From: Adhaeribacter aerolatus
GTDB taxonomy: Bacteria > Bacteroidota > Bacteroidia > Cytophagales > Hymenobacteraceae
DNA: 64,000 bases
Direction of reading: 5' to 3'
Assembly: GCF_007991635.1 (NCBI RefSeq)
Contig: NZ_BJYS01000042.1
Location: 1-64,000 of the forward strand
Positions 16,686 through 26,500 of this stretch are shown here, piece by piece; position 1 is the stretch's first letter, and every line of letters begins with the position of its first letter. A program made the position numbers and the translations under genes. The notes beneath the pieces were generated by a model. The model saw only the letters and a list, made by a program, of their open reading frames with translations. It did not search any database and was not told the DNA's origin.

Positions 16686-18371
16686 ATGCATAACTCAAAA
16701 GATAATACCTTTTTTTACTTATTGTTTTTACTCATTTTGGCTGTAGCTTTTAGTTGCGGTAAAAATAAAGGGAACAAAGGCGGTACTACCGCCGAGAGAG
16801 CACAGGAACAAAAAGCGGCGCATACCGACAGCGCCTTTGTGGAAACCTATGTGCGCCAGGAACCCGAATTTAAAAAGCAACGTGACATTGTGATGAAGTT
16901 TTACCGGGATCGGAATTTCCGGTTAGGCTGGTTTAAAAAAGATAAACTGGTTCCGCAGGCAAATACTTTTATTACGGTAGTAAACCGGGCTTATCGCGAA
17001 GGCTTAAACCCCGAAGATTACAAAGTAAAAGATTTTAACCAACTGTTTAAATCTTTCGAAGCGGCCAAGGGTAACGACTCGTTGCAGTATAAATTAAAGC
17101 AGGAGATTGACGTGGCTTTAACGGCCTCTTACATGCATTATGCTTCGGATTTTTACCGCGGTACCGTTAATCCAAAAGAACTGGATCAGATAGATTGGAG
17201 CGTTCGGAAAAACAAAATTAAGCTCAACAAGGCGCTGGAAACCATTTTGCGGGAGCGCGACAGCCGCTACCCGTACTACCAGTTTGAGCCTTTGCACGAA
17301 GATTACAACCGACTGCGCACCGCCCTGCAACAATACCGCGAGATCCAGAAAAGAGGCGGCTGGCCCGCTATACCGGCTGTTTCGCGGTTAAAGCCCGGCG
17401 ATACGGCCCAAGTAGTTACCCTATTACGGAAACGCCTGCTGCCCCAGGACCGTTGGGTGGTGCCCGGACCTGACTCGAACCGGTTTACCGACGAAGTAAA
17501 AAATGCTATTATGGATTTTCAGATGCGGCATGGTTTAAACCCGGACGGATCTTTAGGGCAAGCCACTTTAAAAGCCATGAACATCAGCATTGATGACCGA
17601 ATTGACCAGATTATTATAAACATGGAACGCTGGCGCTGGGTACCCAAACCGAAAAAATTTGAAGAGAAGCATATTTTTGTGAACGTGCCTGAATTTATGC
17701 TGTATGCCCGCGAAAATGGTAAAACCGTGTTAGACATGAAAGTAATTGTGGGTAAAGCCATGAATTCGACGCCGGTATTCAGCGATAAAATTGAATATAT
17801 TGTTTTTTCGCCTTACTGGAATGTGCCTAATAGTATAATATTCGAAGAGTTCCTGCCCAAATTACAGGCCGACCCGGGTTGGCTGGAGCGCATGGACATG
17901 GAATTGCTGAACGGATTAGGGAAGAACGCCCAACCTATTTCGCCGTATTCCGTGGATTGGTTTTCGGTAGATGAGAAAAACTTTAAATACCGGATTCGGC
18001 AGCGGCCCGGGCCCGAAAACCCCTTGGGTGACGTAAAATTTATTTTCCCGAACGAACACGAAGTTTACCTGCACCATACCGCTTCCGAAACTTTATTCAG
18101 CCAAAACCAACGCGGCTTTAGCCACGGGTGTATAAGGGTAGAAAAACCGGTAGAACTGGCCAGATTCTTACTCAGCGATCAGCCAAGCTGGACAGAACCC
18201 CTGATATTAGAAGCCATGCACGCCGGAGAAGAAAAATATGTGAATTTAAAAGAAAAAGTGCCGGTATATATCGTATACTTTACCAGTTGGGTAGACGATA
18301 AAGGCGGCGTTCATTTCCGGGACGATATTTACGGGCACGATAAAATTCTGGAAAAGGAATATTTTAATTGA
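16686..18371 (+). CDS. YcbB-type L,D-transpeptidase lipoprotein
   Basis: A 561-residue exported enzyme that forms or remodels peptidoglycan cross-links. A lipobox AFSC with Cys24 makes it a lipoprotein. The order is: N-terminal scaffold domain (about 55-220), peptidoglycan-binding domain with LKPGDTAQVVTLLRKRL and AIMDFQMRHGLNPDGSLG (235-297), and YkuD catalytic domain with HHTASETLF and SHGCIR, catalytic Cys482. This order is that of E. coli YcbB/LdtD. It is followed at 93 and 31 bases by two small lipoprotein genes in the same direction. Confidence 0.92.
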   Translation: MHNSKDNTFFYLLFLLILAVAFSCGKNKGNKGGTTAERAQEQKAAHTDSAFVETYVRQEPEFKKQRDIVMKFYRDRNFRLGWFKKDKLVPQANTFITVVNRAYREGLNPEDYKVKDFNQLFKSFEAAKGNDSLQYKLKQEIDVALTASYMHYASDFYRGTVNPKELDQIDWSVRKNKIKLNKALETILRERDSRYPYYQFEPLHEDYNRLRTALQQYREIQKRGGWPAIPAVSRLKPGDTAQVVTLLRKRLLPQDRWVVPGPDSNRFTDEVKNAIMDFQMRHGLNPDGSLGQATLKAMNISIDDRIDQIIINMERWRWVPKPKKFEEKHIFVNVPEFMLYARENGKTVLDMKVIVGKAMNSTPVFSDKIEYIVFSPYWNVPNSIIFEEFLPKLQADPGWLERMDMELLNGLGKNAQPISPYSVDWFSVDEKNFKYRIRQRPGPENPLGDVKFIFPNEHEVYLHHTASETLFSQNQRGFSHGCIRVEKPVELARFLLSDQPSWTEPLILEAMHAGEEKYVNLKEKVPVYIVYFTSWVDDKGGVHFRDDIYGHDKILEKEYFN

Positions 18372-18464
18372 TTGTAAAACAGGTATTTATAAACTAGAAT
18401 TAGCTGACATTTATAAATTTAAAGTTAAATATTTCACAAGCACAAAATTTAAATAACCAAGACT

Positions 18465-18833
18465 ATGAAAAAAATGGCATATATTCTATTAATTTCGCTC
18501 GCGTTTTTAGGGTCTGCTTGCGGCGGAGCCGGCCAGAATGCCCAGGCTCCCAAGGAAGGTTACGGCGCTAACGAAAGCGGGCTGGAGGATGATAACCAGG
18601 CCGGTGCCGGGCAAGTTGATGATAACCAGCGGGGAGCGGATGCAAGTAGTAGTGGTGGCACCATGAACAATACGGCTACCGCTGACTCGATGCACGCGCC
18701 GGGCAGAGTAAACGAAACCGAAGCCGCCCGGGCTACCGAAAAAACCCAGCAGCAAGTAGGTTCATCGGTTACCAGGGGCGAAACCAACGAGTCGAAAAGC
18801 CGGACCACTGAAAACAGAGAAATAAAGGAATAA
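18465..18833 (+). CDS. small low-complexity lipoprotein
   Basis: A 122-residue predicted lipoprotein: hydrophobic N-terminus with lipobox LGSAC (Cys19). The mature part is almost entirely hydrophilic and low in complexity (Gly, Ala, Asn, Gln, Glu, Thr), with two DDNQxGA units near residues 42 and 53, and is probably disordered. No domain recognised. It follows the L,D-transpeptidase gene by 93 bases and precedes another lipoprotein gene by 31 bases. A cell-envelope stress or spacer role is possible but not shown by the sequence. Confidence 0.75.
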   Translation: MKKMAYILLISLAFLGSACGGAGQNAQAPKEGYGANESGLEDDNQAGAGQVDDNQRGADASSSGGTMNNTATADSMHAPGRVNETEAARATEKTQQQVGSSVTRGETNESKSRTTENREIKE

Positions 18834-18864
18834 TGAAATTTTATATATTTATTTAATTGTTTTT

Positions 18865-19017
18865 ATGAAGAGAAAAGTAATAATGATGCTGTTGTTGGGC
18901 AGTTCTTTGCTCGTGCAGGCTTGTGGTTCTGTTCCGGAAACTGATCCGGACAAAGATGCGGCTCATAAAAGAGCCAACCGGGAAGAATACGCGGAACGCG
19001 CTCAGGACTCCAACTAG
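18865..19017 (+). CDS. 50-residue lipoprotein
   Basis: An ATG at 18865 opens a 50-codon frame ending TAG at 19015-19017. The product starts MKRKVIMMLLLG and has a lipobox LVQAC with Cys20; the mature 31 residues are highly charged (Asp, Lys, Arg, Glu). It lies 31 bases after the preceding lipoprotein gene and is closed by a strong terminator, so the three envelope genes may form one transcript. No family recognised. The signal-peptide structure makes a chance ORF unlikely. Confidence 0.7.
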   Translation: MKRKVIMMLLLGSSLLVQACGSVPETDPDKDAAHKRANREEYAERAQDSN

Positions 19018-19030
19018 TCCTCTAAATATT

Positions 19031-19059
19031 AAAAAGGCAGCCGGTCGGCTGCCTTTTTT
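19031..19059 (+). terminator. rho-independent terminator
   Basis: AAAAAGGCAGCCG-GT-CGGCTGCCTTTTTT: a near-perfect 13-bp stem with a T tract, 13 bases after the 50-residue lipoprotein gene. It separates this set from xseA. Confidence 0.9.
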
Positions 19060-19134
19060 GTGTAATTTTACTTTCTTAAAAAATAGCAAGCTGCTGTCCA
19101 AAAGAGAATCTTATAAATTTCGTTTTAGCATTAC

Positions 19135-20505
19135 ATGATTGCCGCTCCTAATCCTATCCGCTTATCCGAACTGAACCAACTAATCGGGTTTACGCTGGAA
19201 GGTGCTTTTCGAGAGCAGCGGTTTGGGGTAATTGCCGAAACAACCGGTATTTCGTTGTACCCGGCCAAAAACCAGTGTTACCTGACGCTGATTGAAAAAT
19301 GCACCCAAACCGATAAAGTAGTAGCTTCGATGAAAGCCCGTATCTGGGGCAACAGCTACAAATGCATTCAGGGTTTTGAGGAAATTACCGGCCAGCCCTT
19401 TAAAGATAATATTCAGCTATTATTGCGAGTAAAAGTAAATTACCATGTACAGTACGGGTTATCGCTCGAAGTTGAAGATATTGATCCTAATTACACGATT
19501 GGGCGTTTAGCCTTGTCGCGCCAGGCGGTTATTCAAAAACTCTTAACCGATAATCCGGACCATATCCGCGAACAAAACGGCGAGTTCATTACCCACAATA
19601 AAAACTTAAAATTTCCGCCGGTTATTCAGCGGATAGCTTTAATATCTTCGGCCCAGGCCGATGGGTACGCCGATTTTTTGCATGAGCTTTATACCAACCA
19701 GTATAACTTTACTTTTACCGTTGACGAGTATCTGGCGCCGGTACAGGGTTTAGAAGCCCATAGGGAAATTTACCGGCAACTGGTACGAATTTACGAATCG
19801 GGTATTACTTACGATGCGGTGGTGTTGGTACGGGGCGGCGGCAGCCAGCTCGACTTTCAGGCCTACGATTCTTACTTGCTTTCGCGGGCGGTGGCGCGCT
19901 TTCACTTGCCTGTTATAACCGGCATCGGGCACGAAAAAAACGAATCGGTTTGCGACTTAATGGCCAAGCTGAAAACCAAGACGCCAACCAAAGCCGCCGC
20001 CAGTATTGTAGCCCATAACCAAAGTTTTAACGAAAAGCTACTGCAACTGCAAAAACAACTGGTGCTTAAAACCAACGAAATTTTAATTGTACAGGAGCTT
20101 ATTTTAAACGAATGCCGCACCACCATCAGCAGCCAGGTCAAAGATAAGCTTAACCAGGAGCACCGGTTTTTAAACGCCCAGATAAACGCCACTATATTAT
20201 TGACCGAAAAGCGGCTGCAGCACGAAAAAATAAATTTACTGAAGCATAAATTTAACTTAAGCTGCAATGCCGATAACCGTTTAAAAGAAGAAAGCCACAA
20301 ACTGCGACGCTATAGCCAGTCGGTAAACCACCTGGACCCCCGTAATATTTTAAAGCGCGGCTATGCCATTGTTTACCGGCAGGGTAAAGCCATTACCGAC
20401 TTAAATGCGTTGAATATTGGCGATGAAATTAAAACCCGTTTTTACGCCGGAGAAATAGAAAGCCAGGTAAAGAAAAAAACAAGCCCAGATGAGCCAGGAA
20501 CTTAA
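19135..20505 (+). CDS. xseA: exodeoxyribonuclease VII large subunit
   Basis: A 456-residue cytoplasmic nuclease subunit that degrades single-stranded DNA from both ends. The N-terminal OB fold (about 8-110) is followed by the catalytic domain with VLVRGGGSQLDFQAYDS, ITGIGHEKNESVCD and AKLKTKTPTKAAASIV, all conserved in XseA. A long coiled-coil region (about 300-400) ends with DPRNILKRGYAIV, the small-subunit-binding end. The gene overlaps xseB by 17 bases, so subunits are probably made coupled. Length is typical. Confidence 0.95.
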   Translation: MIAAPNPIRLSELNQLIGFTLEGAFREQRFGVIAETTGISLYPAKNQCYLTLIEKCTQTDKVVASMKARIWGNSYKCIQGFEEITGQPFKDNIQLLLRVKVNYHVQYGLSLEVEDIDPNYTIGRLALSRQAVIQKLLTDNPDHIREQNGEFITHNKNLKFPPVIQRIALISSAQADGYADFLHELYTNQYNFTFTVDEYLAPVQGLEAHREIYRQLVRIYESGITYDAVVLVRGGGSQLDFQAYDSYLLSRAVARFHLPVITGIGHEKNESVCDLMAKLKTKTPTKAAASIVAHNQSFNEKLLQLQKQLVLKTNEILIVQELILNECRTTISSQVKDKLNQEHRFLNAQINATILLTEKRLQHEKINLLKHKFNLSCNADNRLKEESHKLRRYSQSVNHLDPRNILKRGYAIVYRQGKAITDLNALNIGDEIKTRFYAGEIESQVKKKTSPDEPGT

Positions 20506-20704
20506 TCTTACTTACCAGCAGGCGCTCGACGAGTTAACGGACCTGGTAAACGAATTGGAAAACGAAAATATTCCGATTGACGATTTGGCTGATAAAGTTA
20601 AAAGGGCATCTGATTTGATCCAGTATTGTCAATCTAAACTCACGCATACCAATACCGAGGTAAAAAAGATTATTTCCAAGCTCGATAATCCATCGGAAAT
20701 ATAG
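20489..20704 (+). CDS. xseB: exodeoxyribonuclease VII small subunit
   Basis: A 71-residue helical protein. LTYQQALDELTDLVNELENENIPIDDLADKVKRASDLIQYCQ is split across the characteristic XseB helices and matches the small subunit in length. It binds the coiled-coil of XseA in multiple copies and is needed for activity. The ATG at 20489 lies inside the end of xseA. No clear T-tailed terminator follows; a 10-bp inverted repeat is at 20734-20770. Confidence 0.93.
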   Translation: MSQELNLTYQQALDELTDLVNELENENIPIDDLADKVKRASDLIQYCQSKLTHTNTEVKKIISKLDNPSEI

Positions 20705-21159
20705 CCCAGTAACCAAAAGCAGTATGTACCCGCTTTTACTGCCCCAGCTACTCTGCTTCCGGCAGTAAAAAAACGTTGATTTAGCCCAACATAATGCTGC
20801 TAATTTAAAGTGTTGTGTAGGGTAACTTATGTCTTCTACAGTTATGTATAGAAGGTAGAACATTACCTTAATGTAAGTAGTTGAATAAAATTAAATTAGC
20901 CAAATATATAGTCTACCTAATAAATAATTTAATTTTTGACGATGGCATTAATACTTAGTTTTTGTACTATTTAACGCAATAATCTCCGGTAAATACTGAA
21001 TTTGCCCTTTATAGTATAAAAAACGATATATTTTTTTGTGCTTTTTAGATAATACAGATACTTTTTCGTAACTTTTAACCATCAACTAAGTATAAAACTA
21101 TCTGGTTGAAATTAATTGCAACAACTTAAATTAATTTAATAGTTAGTACAGACAGGGTT
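20705..21159. other. AT-rich intergenic stretch with an inverted repeat
   Basis: A 10-bp inverted repeat TTTTACTGCC/GGCAGTAAAA lies at 20734-20770. It has no T tract on the plus side and may be a processing or weak termination site for xseAB. The rest is very AT-rich and presumably contains the promoter of the 64-residue protein gene, but no exact TAnnTTTG box with partner was found. Confidence 0.45.
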
Positions 21160-21354
21160 ATGAAAACAAATACTTGGATGAAAGAAAGCAGTGTAAAGAA
21201 TGAGGCTAAAGAAGTAAAGGCTGCGGAATGCAAAAGCAACGTTTGCGGCAGAACTTATGACGAAGAAACTTCATTCTCCCAAATTAATTTTCAGACTTTT
21301 CAGGATATTCTGGATAAGAGAAACGAATTATTAAATTCGGTAAAGCATCAGTAG
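21160..21354 (+). CDS. 64-residue unknown protein
   Basis: A small hydrophilic protein starting MKTNTWMKESSVKNE. It has two Cys residues (in ECKSNVCG) and an amphipathic C-terminal helix (NFQTFQDILDKRNELLNSV). No signal peptide or domain recognised. A real gene is supported by an ATG after a long AT-rich leader and by a strong terminator 26 bases after the stop. The Cys pair could bind a metal or form a disulfide, but there is no further evidence. Confidence 0.55.
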   Translation: MKTNTWMKESSVKNEAKEVKAAECKSNVCGRTYDEETSFSQINFQTFQDILDKRNELLNSVKHQ

Positions 21355-21380
21355 TCGATAAAAATAAATCAATAAAACAG

Positions 21381-21410
21381 CGCCTGGAAAATAAATCCAG
21401 GCGTTTTTTT
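21381..21410 (+). terminator. rho-independent terminator
   Basis: CGCCTGGA pairs with TCCAGGCG around a 7-nt A-rich loop, followed by seven T residues. It ends the transcript of the 64-residue protein and faces the two-component operon. Confidence 0.9.
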
Positions 21411-21451
21411 ATGCCCCTAAAAACCGATAAAAGTTGGTTCGCTTGTTTAAG

Positions 21452-22189
21452 CTACTCTGGCTGAATGTGATTGCGGTCGATAAATTCTTTAAAAGGTTTG
21501 CGATAAGTATCGCTGATGGGCAAATAAACCTGGCCAACCTGCACTTTGTCTTTGTAAACTGCATCTATTCCTTCCAAAGAAACAATATAGGAAAGATGAA
21601 TACGAATAAATTTATCGACGGGGAGCTGATTTTCTAAAGTTTTTAGCCGCTGTAGCGTTACAATTCTTCCTTGCCGGGTATGAATAGTCACGTAATCTTT
21701 CAGGCCTTCCACGTATAAAATATCGTTCCACCGCACCTTTACCAGTTTAGTGCCATCCTTTATAAAAACAAATGACGCCGGCAGATCGGTTGTGCGGTTA
21801 TGCTCCACCGTTTGAGAGGATTGCGGAGCTGGCGCAAGGCGTTGGCTGGCTTTATCTACGGCGCGCAAAAACCGATCAAAGGTGATGGGTTTAAGTAAAT
21901 AATCTACCACATCGAGTTCGTAACTTTCCAGGGCATACTCGGAGTAAGCCGTCGTTAATATTACCAAGGGCTTTTTCTGTAATATTTTAAGTAGGGTAAT
22001 GCCGGTAATCTCGGGCATCTGAATATCCAGAAATAATATATCAATTTCGTTTTGGCGCAAGACTTCCAGCGCCGCCAACGGACTGGACAGCGCATCTGCC
22101 AAATGAAGATAAGGTACTTTGCGGACGTAATCTACCAGCAGGTTACGGGCCAGTGGCTCATCTTCCACAATTAAACAGTTCAGGTTCAC
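21452..22189 (-). CDS. LytTR-family response regulator
   Basis: A 245-residue two-domain regulator. The receiver domain has EDE at 9-11, phospho-acceptor Asp55 in LFLDIQMPE, a Thr in LTTAYSE and Lys in LLKPI. The C-terminal LytTR DNA-binding domain (about 145-245) contains ILYVEGLKDYVTIHT and KFIRIHLSYIV. It starts at a GTG that overlaps the TGA of the kinase gene (GTGA, 4-base overlap), so the pair is translationally coupled. Phosphorylation by the kinase should control DNA binding; the divergent barrel gene is the obvious candidate target. Confidence 0.92.
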   Translation of the reverse strand: MNLNCLIVEDEPLARNLLVDYVRKVPYLHLADALSSPLAALEVLRQNEIDILFLDIQMPEITGITLLKILQKKPLVILTTAYSEYALESYELDVVDYLLKPITFDRFLRAVDKASQRLAPAPQSSQTVEHNRTTDLPASFVFIKDGTKLVKVRWNDILYVEGLKDYVTIHTRQGRIVTLQRLKTLENQLPVDKFIRIHLSYIVSLEGIDAVYKDKVQVGQVYLPISDTYRKPFKEFIDRNHIQPE

Positions 22190-23229
22190 GCTAAGGTTAA
22201 ATTTAAGGCTACTTCGTAGCGGTCGGGCTGGTCGTTTATCTGTAGTTTATACTGGTTCGGGTAACTTAATTCGAGCCGGCGTTTCAGGTTTTGTAAACCT
22301 ATGCCCGATTTATTGCCGGTTACCAGTTGGGTATTGGATAATTTACTGTTTTCGACCCGGTAAACACATTGGCGGCAGTTTATCTGAATAAAAATATTAA
22401 TCCAGGCATTCGGATTATTGTTGCTTACGCCGTGCTTAAACGCGTTTTCCAGAAAGGTAATAAATATCAGGGGCACCACCAATACTTCCTGCGGGTTGCC
22501 TTCAATCTTAAAGTTAATGGGTATTTCGTCATTCAGGCGGAGCCGTTCCAGGCTAATGTAGTTTTCCATGTAGGCTATTTCCTTGCTCAAGGGTACCTTT
22601 TCGTGGTTCGAATCATAAATCATGTAGCGCATCATTTGCGATAATTTTTCGATTACTTCGGTGGTGTTCGGCGATTGGGTATAAGCCAGGTAATACAGGT
22701 TATTCAGGGTGTTAAACAAAAAGTGGGGATTAATCTGGGCTTTCAGAAAATTAAGTTCGGCCGTAAGCTTCTCATTTTCTACTTCTTTCTTTTTGGCGTC
22801 CAGCTCAAACCAATCTTTGGCAAACCGGAGCATGCCCACAAAAATGACGATAAACAAAGTTACCGCCGCTACCTGTACCGTAAAAAAAGGCGAGTAAAAA
22901 AATCCTTCCCGGTAGGTATAGCCATCGACCAGGTAGCGCTGCACATGCACCCGCACCGTAATTAAAAAGATAAACGGAATTAAAAATTCTAAAAGGTAAC
23001 GGCTAAAGTTTTTATGGGCCAGCCAGCGGGGTAAAAAAATAAAATAATTGAGGTAAGCAATAAGCATGGTAAAAGCTAACTGAGACCCGCCATGCACCAA
23101 TGCCTGGCCCCAATCGTAATCGCGCCCTTGCCGGAACTGGCTTACCTGGTAAAGGAAAAAAGAAAGGTAAACCCACCAGAAAGAAAGGTGCAAAAGCCAA
23201 ACCCGATACCGGTTAAATTGAATTAGCAT
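22186..23229 (-). CDS. LytS/PF06580-type sensor histidine kinase
   Basis: A 347-residue membrane kinase. Four predicted spans (about 12-32, 48-68, 78-95 and 115-138) are followed by a short coiled linker and the His_kinase domain with phospho-acceptor His169 in QINPHFLFNTLN. The ATPase end has ENAFKHG and GIGLQNLKRRLEL. There is no periplasmic sensor domain, so sensing probably occurs in the membrane. It is encoded first in the operon with the LytTR regulator. The ATG at 23229 is 351 bases from the divergent barrel gene's ATG. Confidence 0.92.
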   Translation of the reverse strand: MLIQFNRYRVWLLHLSFWWVYLSFFLYQVSQFRQGRDYDWGQALVHGGSQLAFTMLIAYLNYFIFLPRWLAHKNFSRYLLEFLIPFIFLITVRVHVQRYLVDGYTYREGFFYSPFFTVQVAAVTLFIVIFVGMLRFAKDWFELDAKKKEVENEKLTAELNFLKAQINPHFLFNTLNNLYYLAYTQSPNTTEVIEKLSQMMRYMIYDSNHEKVPLSKEIAYMENYISLERLRLNDEIPINFKIEGNPQEVLVVPLIFITFLENAFKHGVSNNNPNAWINIFIQINCRQCVYRVENSKLSNTQLVTGNKSGIGLQNLKRRLELSYPNQYKLQINDQPDRYEVALNLTLA

Positions 23230-23580
23230 AAAATTTAAACTACTTTAAAATTAACTAAAGGTAGTTAATCTCTTTCTGGCAAACCGGCTGACAATTATTT
23301 ATTAGACCTGTCCGGCTTTTTTATCGACCAATCCGAATTAAACTTCTGCTGCTGTCAATTGTCTATGAATCGGCCCGTTGGTCGAGTTATTTTGCCCACT
23401 GGTCTATTATTTAAATTTATTACCTGCTGATTTAGTTCTTTTGAAACGAAAATGTTAAAACGCTGAATATTTTTCGGCCATTGAGCGAAAAAGATAAATA
23501 AACCAGAACGGTTCCGGATTGTTATTACCTAGTGATTTTTACTTTTGCGTCCTTTAAAAATTATCTGTTTTATAAAAATT
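23230..23580. other. divergent regulatory region between kinase and barrel genes
   Basis: Contains the exact promoter at 23519-23547 for the barrel gene. Between 23280 and 23400, TCGACCAATCCG, CGGCCCGTTGGTCGAG and CCACTGGTC repeat a GACCA/TGGTC core several times in both orientations (for example near 23318, 23372 and 23397). This could be a binding site for the adjacent LytTR regulator, but I cannot confirm it. No gene. Confidence 0.5.
23519..23547 (+). promoter_or_regulatory. Bacteroidota sigma-type promoter of the barrel gene
   Basis: TTG at 23519-23521, 18-nt spacer, TACTTTTG at 23540-23547. This is an exact match to TTG-N17-23-TAnnTTTG. It supports the ATG at 23581 as the start and gives a leader of about 28 bases. 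Confidence 0.75.
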
Positions 23581-26500
23581 ATGAAAAACAAAATTACCTT
23601 TTTACCCTTGCTTGCTTTGGCATTAAGTGCGCAGATATCCCTGGCGCAGGCGCCTGCCGGCGGTGGTGGCAATGTAACTTTGCCCGGTACGGCTGCTCCC
23701 AAAGGCAATAGCCGGATTATGGGCACAGTAGTAGATGCCAGCAGTCAGCAGCCCGTTGGATTTGCCACCATTACTTTAGCCGACCCTAATACCGGCAAAC
23801 CGCTGGACGGCGCTTTGGCCGATGAAAAAGGTAAATTCACCATTCCAAAAATTGGGCCTGGTAACTACCGCGTGGTGATTTCCTTTATTGGTTACGAAAC
23901 CCGGAATATTGATGGTGTGAAGATATCTGACCGCAACGACGACGTAAACCTGGGCAGCGTTAAAATTAATGTGAGCGCCACCGCTTTAAAAGAAGTGCAG
24001 GTGCAGGGCCAGCGGGCCATGATTGAGGAAAAAGTTGACCGCACGGTTTACAACGCCGAAAATGATATGAGTAACCGGGGCGGTGATGCCACCGATGTAC
24101 TGCGCAAAGTGCCCATGCTGTCGGTTGATTTAGACGGCAATGTTTCGATGCGCGGTAGTTCTAATTTAAAGGTATTAATCAACAACCGGCCTTCTACCAT
24201 CACCGCCGGCAGTGTGGCCGATGCTTTAAAGCAAATTCCGGCCGATTTAATAAAGTCCGTAGAAGTGATTACTTCGCCTTCGGCTAAATACGATGCTGAA
24301 GGTTCAGCGGGTATTATTAATATTGTACTGAAGAAAAACACCCTGCAGGGCGGTAACCTGAATATTGATGCGGGTGCCGGTTTACGGGGCTCTAACCTAG
24401 GCCTGAACGGCAGTTACCGCAAAGGTAAAATGGGCTTCTCGTTAGGTGGTTTCGGCCGCGCCATGTACAACACTACCGGTAGCTTCGAAAATACCCAGAT
24501 TACGAAAGATGTAAATGGCAATGCCGTAACCACCAACATTCAGGAAGCCGATACCCGCAACCGGGGTATGTTTGGCCGCTATTCTTTTGGATGGGATTAT
24601 GATATAAACAAAAATAACTTTTTATCTACTTCTGTTCAGTACGGTATCCGGAATGGGCGTAATTTTCAGGATAATTTAACTGGTTTACGCATCCAGAACG
24701 ATGAAAGCTTTAAAAGTTTAAGAGATGTGGAAGTAACGGATAATTCCGGTACGGTAGACGTAAATGTTAACTATACCCACACTTTTGCCAAACCACAGCA
24801 GGAGTTTAGTATTTTAACCCAGTACAGCCGCAACAACCGGACTAACAATTTTTTAAACGATATTTTTAACAGCGACTTTGCTACTATAGATCGGCGGTTA
24901 AAAAATATTAATGAAAGCTTTAACCAGGAAAGTACCATTCAGATAGATTACCAAAACCCGATTGGCAAAAACCAAATGGTAGAATTGGGCGGTAAACAAA
25001 TTGTGCGCCAGGTAACCTCTGATTACGAAACCTTTAATGCGGTGGGCGTAAACGGACCATTTGTTAAAAACCCGAATGCGGTATTAAGCAATATTTTTAA
25101 TTACAACCAGAATGTAACCGGTGGTTATTTTTCATACACCTTAACCACGCCCTCGCAATTCAGCTTTAAAACCGGTGCGCGTTACGAGTATACCACCATT
25201 ACCGCCGACTTTAAGACCGGTTCTAACAGTGAAGTTAAAATCCCCTCTTATGGGGTGTTGGTGCCCAGCATCAACCTGTCTAAAAGGTTAAAAGCCGGCA
25301 ATACGGTTAAATTGTCTTATAACCGCCGCATTCAAAGGCCTTCGCTGCAATTCCTGAACCCAAATCCGCAGGCGCCTAATCCATTGGCTGTTACCATTGG
25401 TAACCAGTACCTGGATCCGGAATTCACGAATAACTTCGAACTGGCTTACAGTACATATATCGACCGGACTTCGCTTAATTTCTCAACTTATTACCGCAAC
25501 ACGAATAACGCCATCCAAAGCATCCGCGATACTGTAGCTAATCCGTTAGATTACAATGTTCAGCCAGGTGCTATCCGGACGACCTTCCAAAACATCGGGC
25601 AGGAAGATGCTTATGGTATCAGTATTTTCGGTAACATCAATATTTCCGATAAATTGAGCTTAAATGCCGGAACCGACTCTTATTATTCGGTTTTGGATAA
25701 CAATGTGAGCGACCCGAATTACCGGGCTTCTAACCAGGGGTGGGTATTTAACATCCGCGGTATGGGAAATTATAACCTGAGTAACGGCTGGGGTTTGCAG
25801 GGTTTTGGTTTTTACCGGGCCCGTCAGGTGCAGTTGCAAGGGACACAAGGCGGTTTTGGTATTTATAGCTTAAACCTGCGCAAAAGCTTTAACGATAAAA
25901 AAGGAACGATTGGCTTTGGTGCCGAAAACTTCTTTGGCACTTCTATCAGAATGGTGAACGAACTGGAATCACCGCTGCTGAGTCAGAAAAGCACTAACGT
26001 GATGCATAACCTGAGTTTCCGGGCGACCTTTAGCTACCGTTTAGGTAAAATTACCGCGGAACCTAACCGCCGCAGAAAGAAATCGGTTAATAACGACGAT
26101 ATGAAAGGTGGTGGCGATAATGGCGGACAGGATGCTGGTGCTGCTACACCGGCAGCCGGAGGTGGCGCACCAGCCGGTGGCGGCGGTGCTCCCGTTCAGG
26201 GTCAGGGCCAAGGCCAGATGCAAAGACCAGCCGGCGCAACCGGTCAGTTCCCAGCCGGTGCTCCCGGTCAATTTAACCGGCCTGCTAGTGCAACTGGTGT
26301 TCCGCAGCCCGGTACTGCTACAAATCAAGTACCTGCTGTTTCCCCCGATAGCGCTGCTACCACAGGGGCGGCTACTGCCGGACCAGCTAACGCTACCGGC
26401 ACCTGGCAAGGACGTATGGGTCAGTTTGACCTTACTTTAAAATTAGCCGCCGACGGCGAAAACCTGACCGGAACAATTGTAACACCCAGAGGCGAAAGCC

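Noticed and set aside
26041-26440. Long open frames on both strands over the 3' part of the barrel gene
   Set aside because: They result from the repetitive Gly/Pro/Ala codons of the low-complexity tail; no domain or start context supports them.
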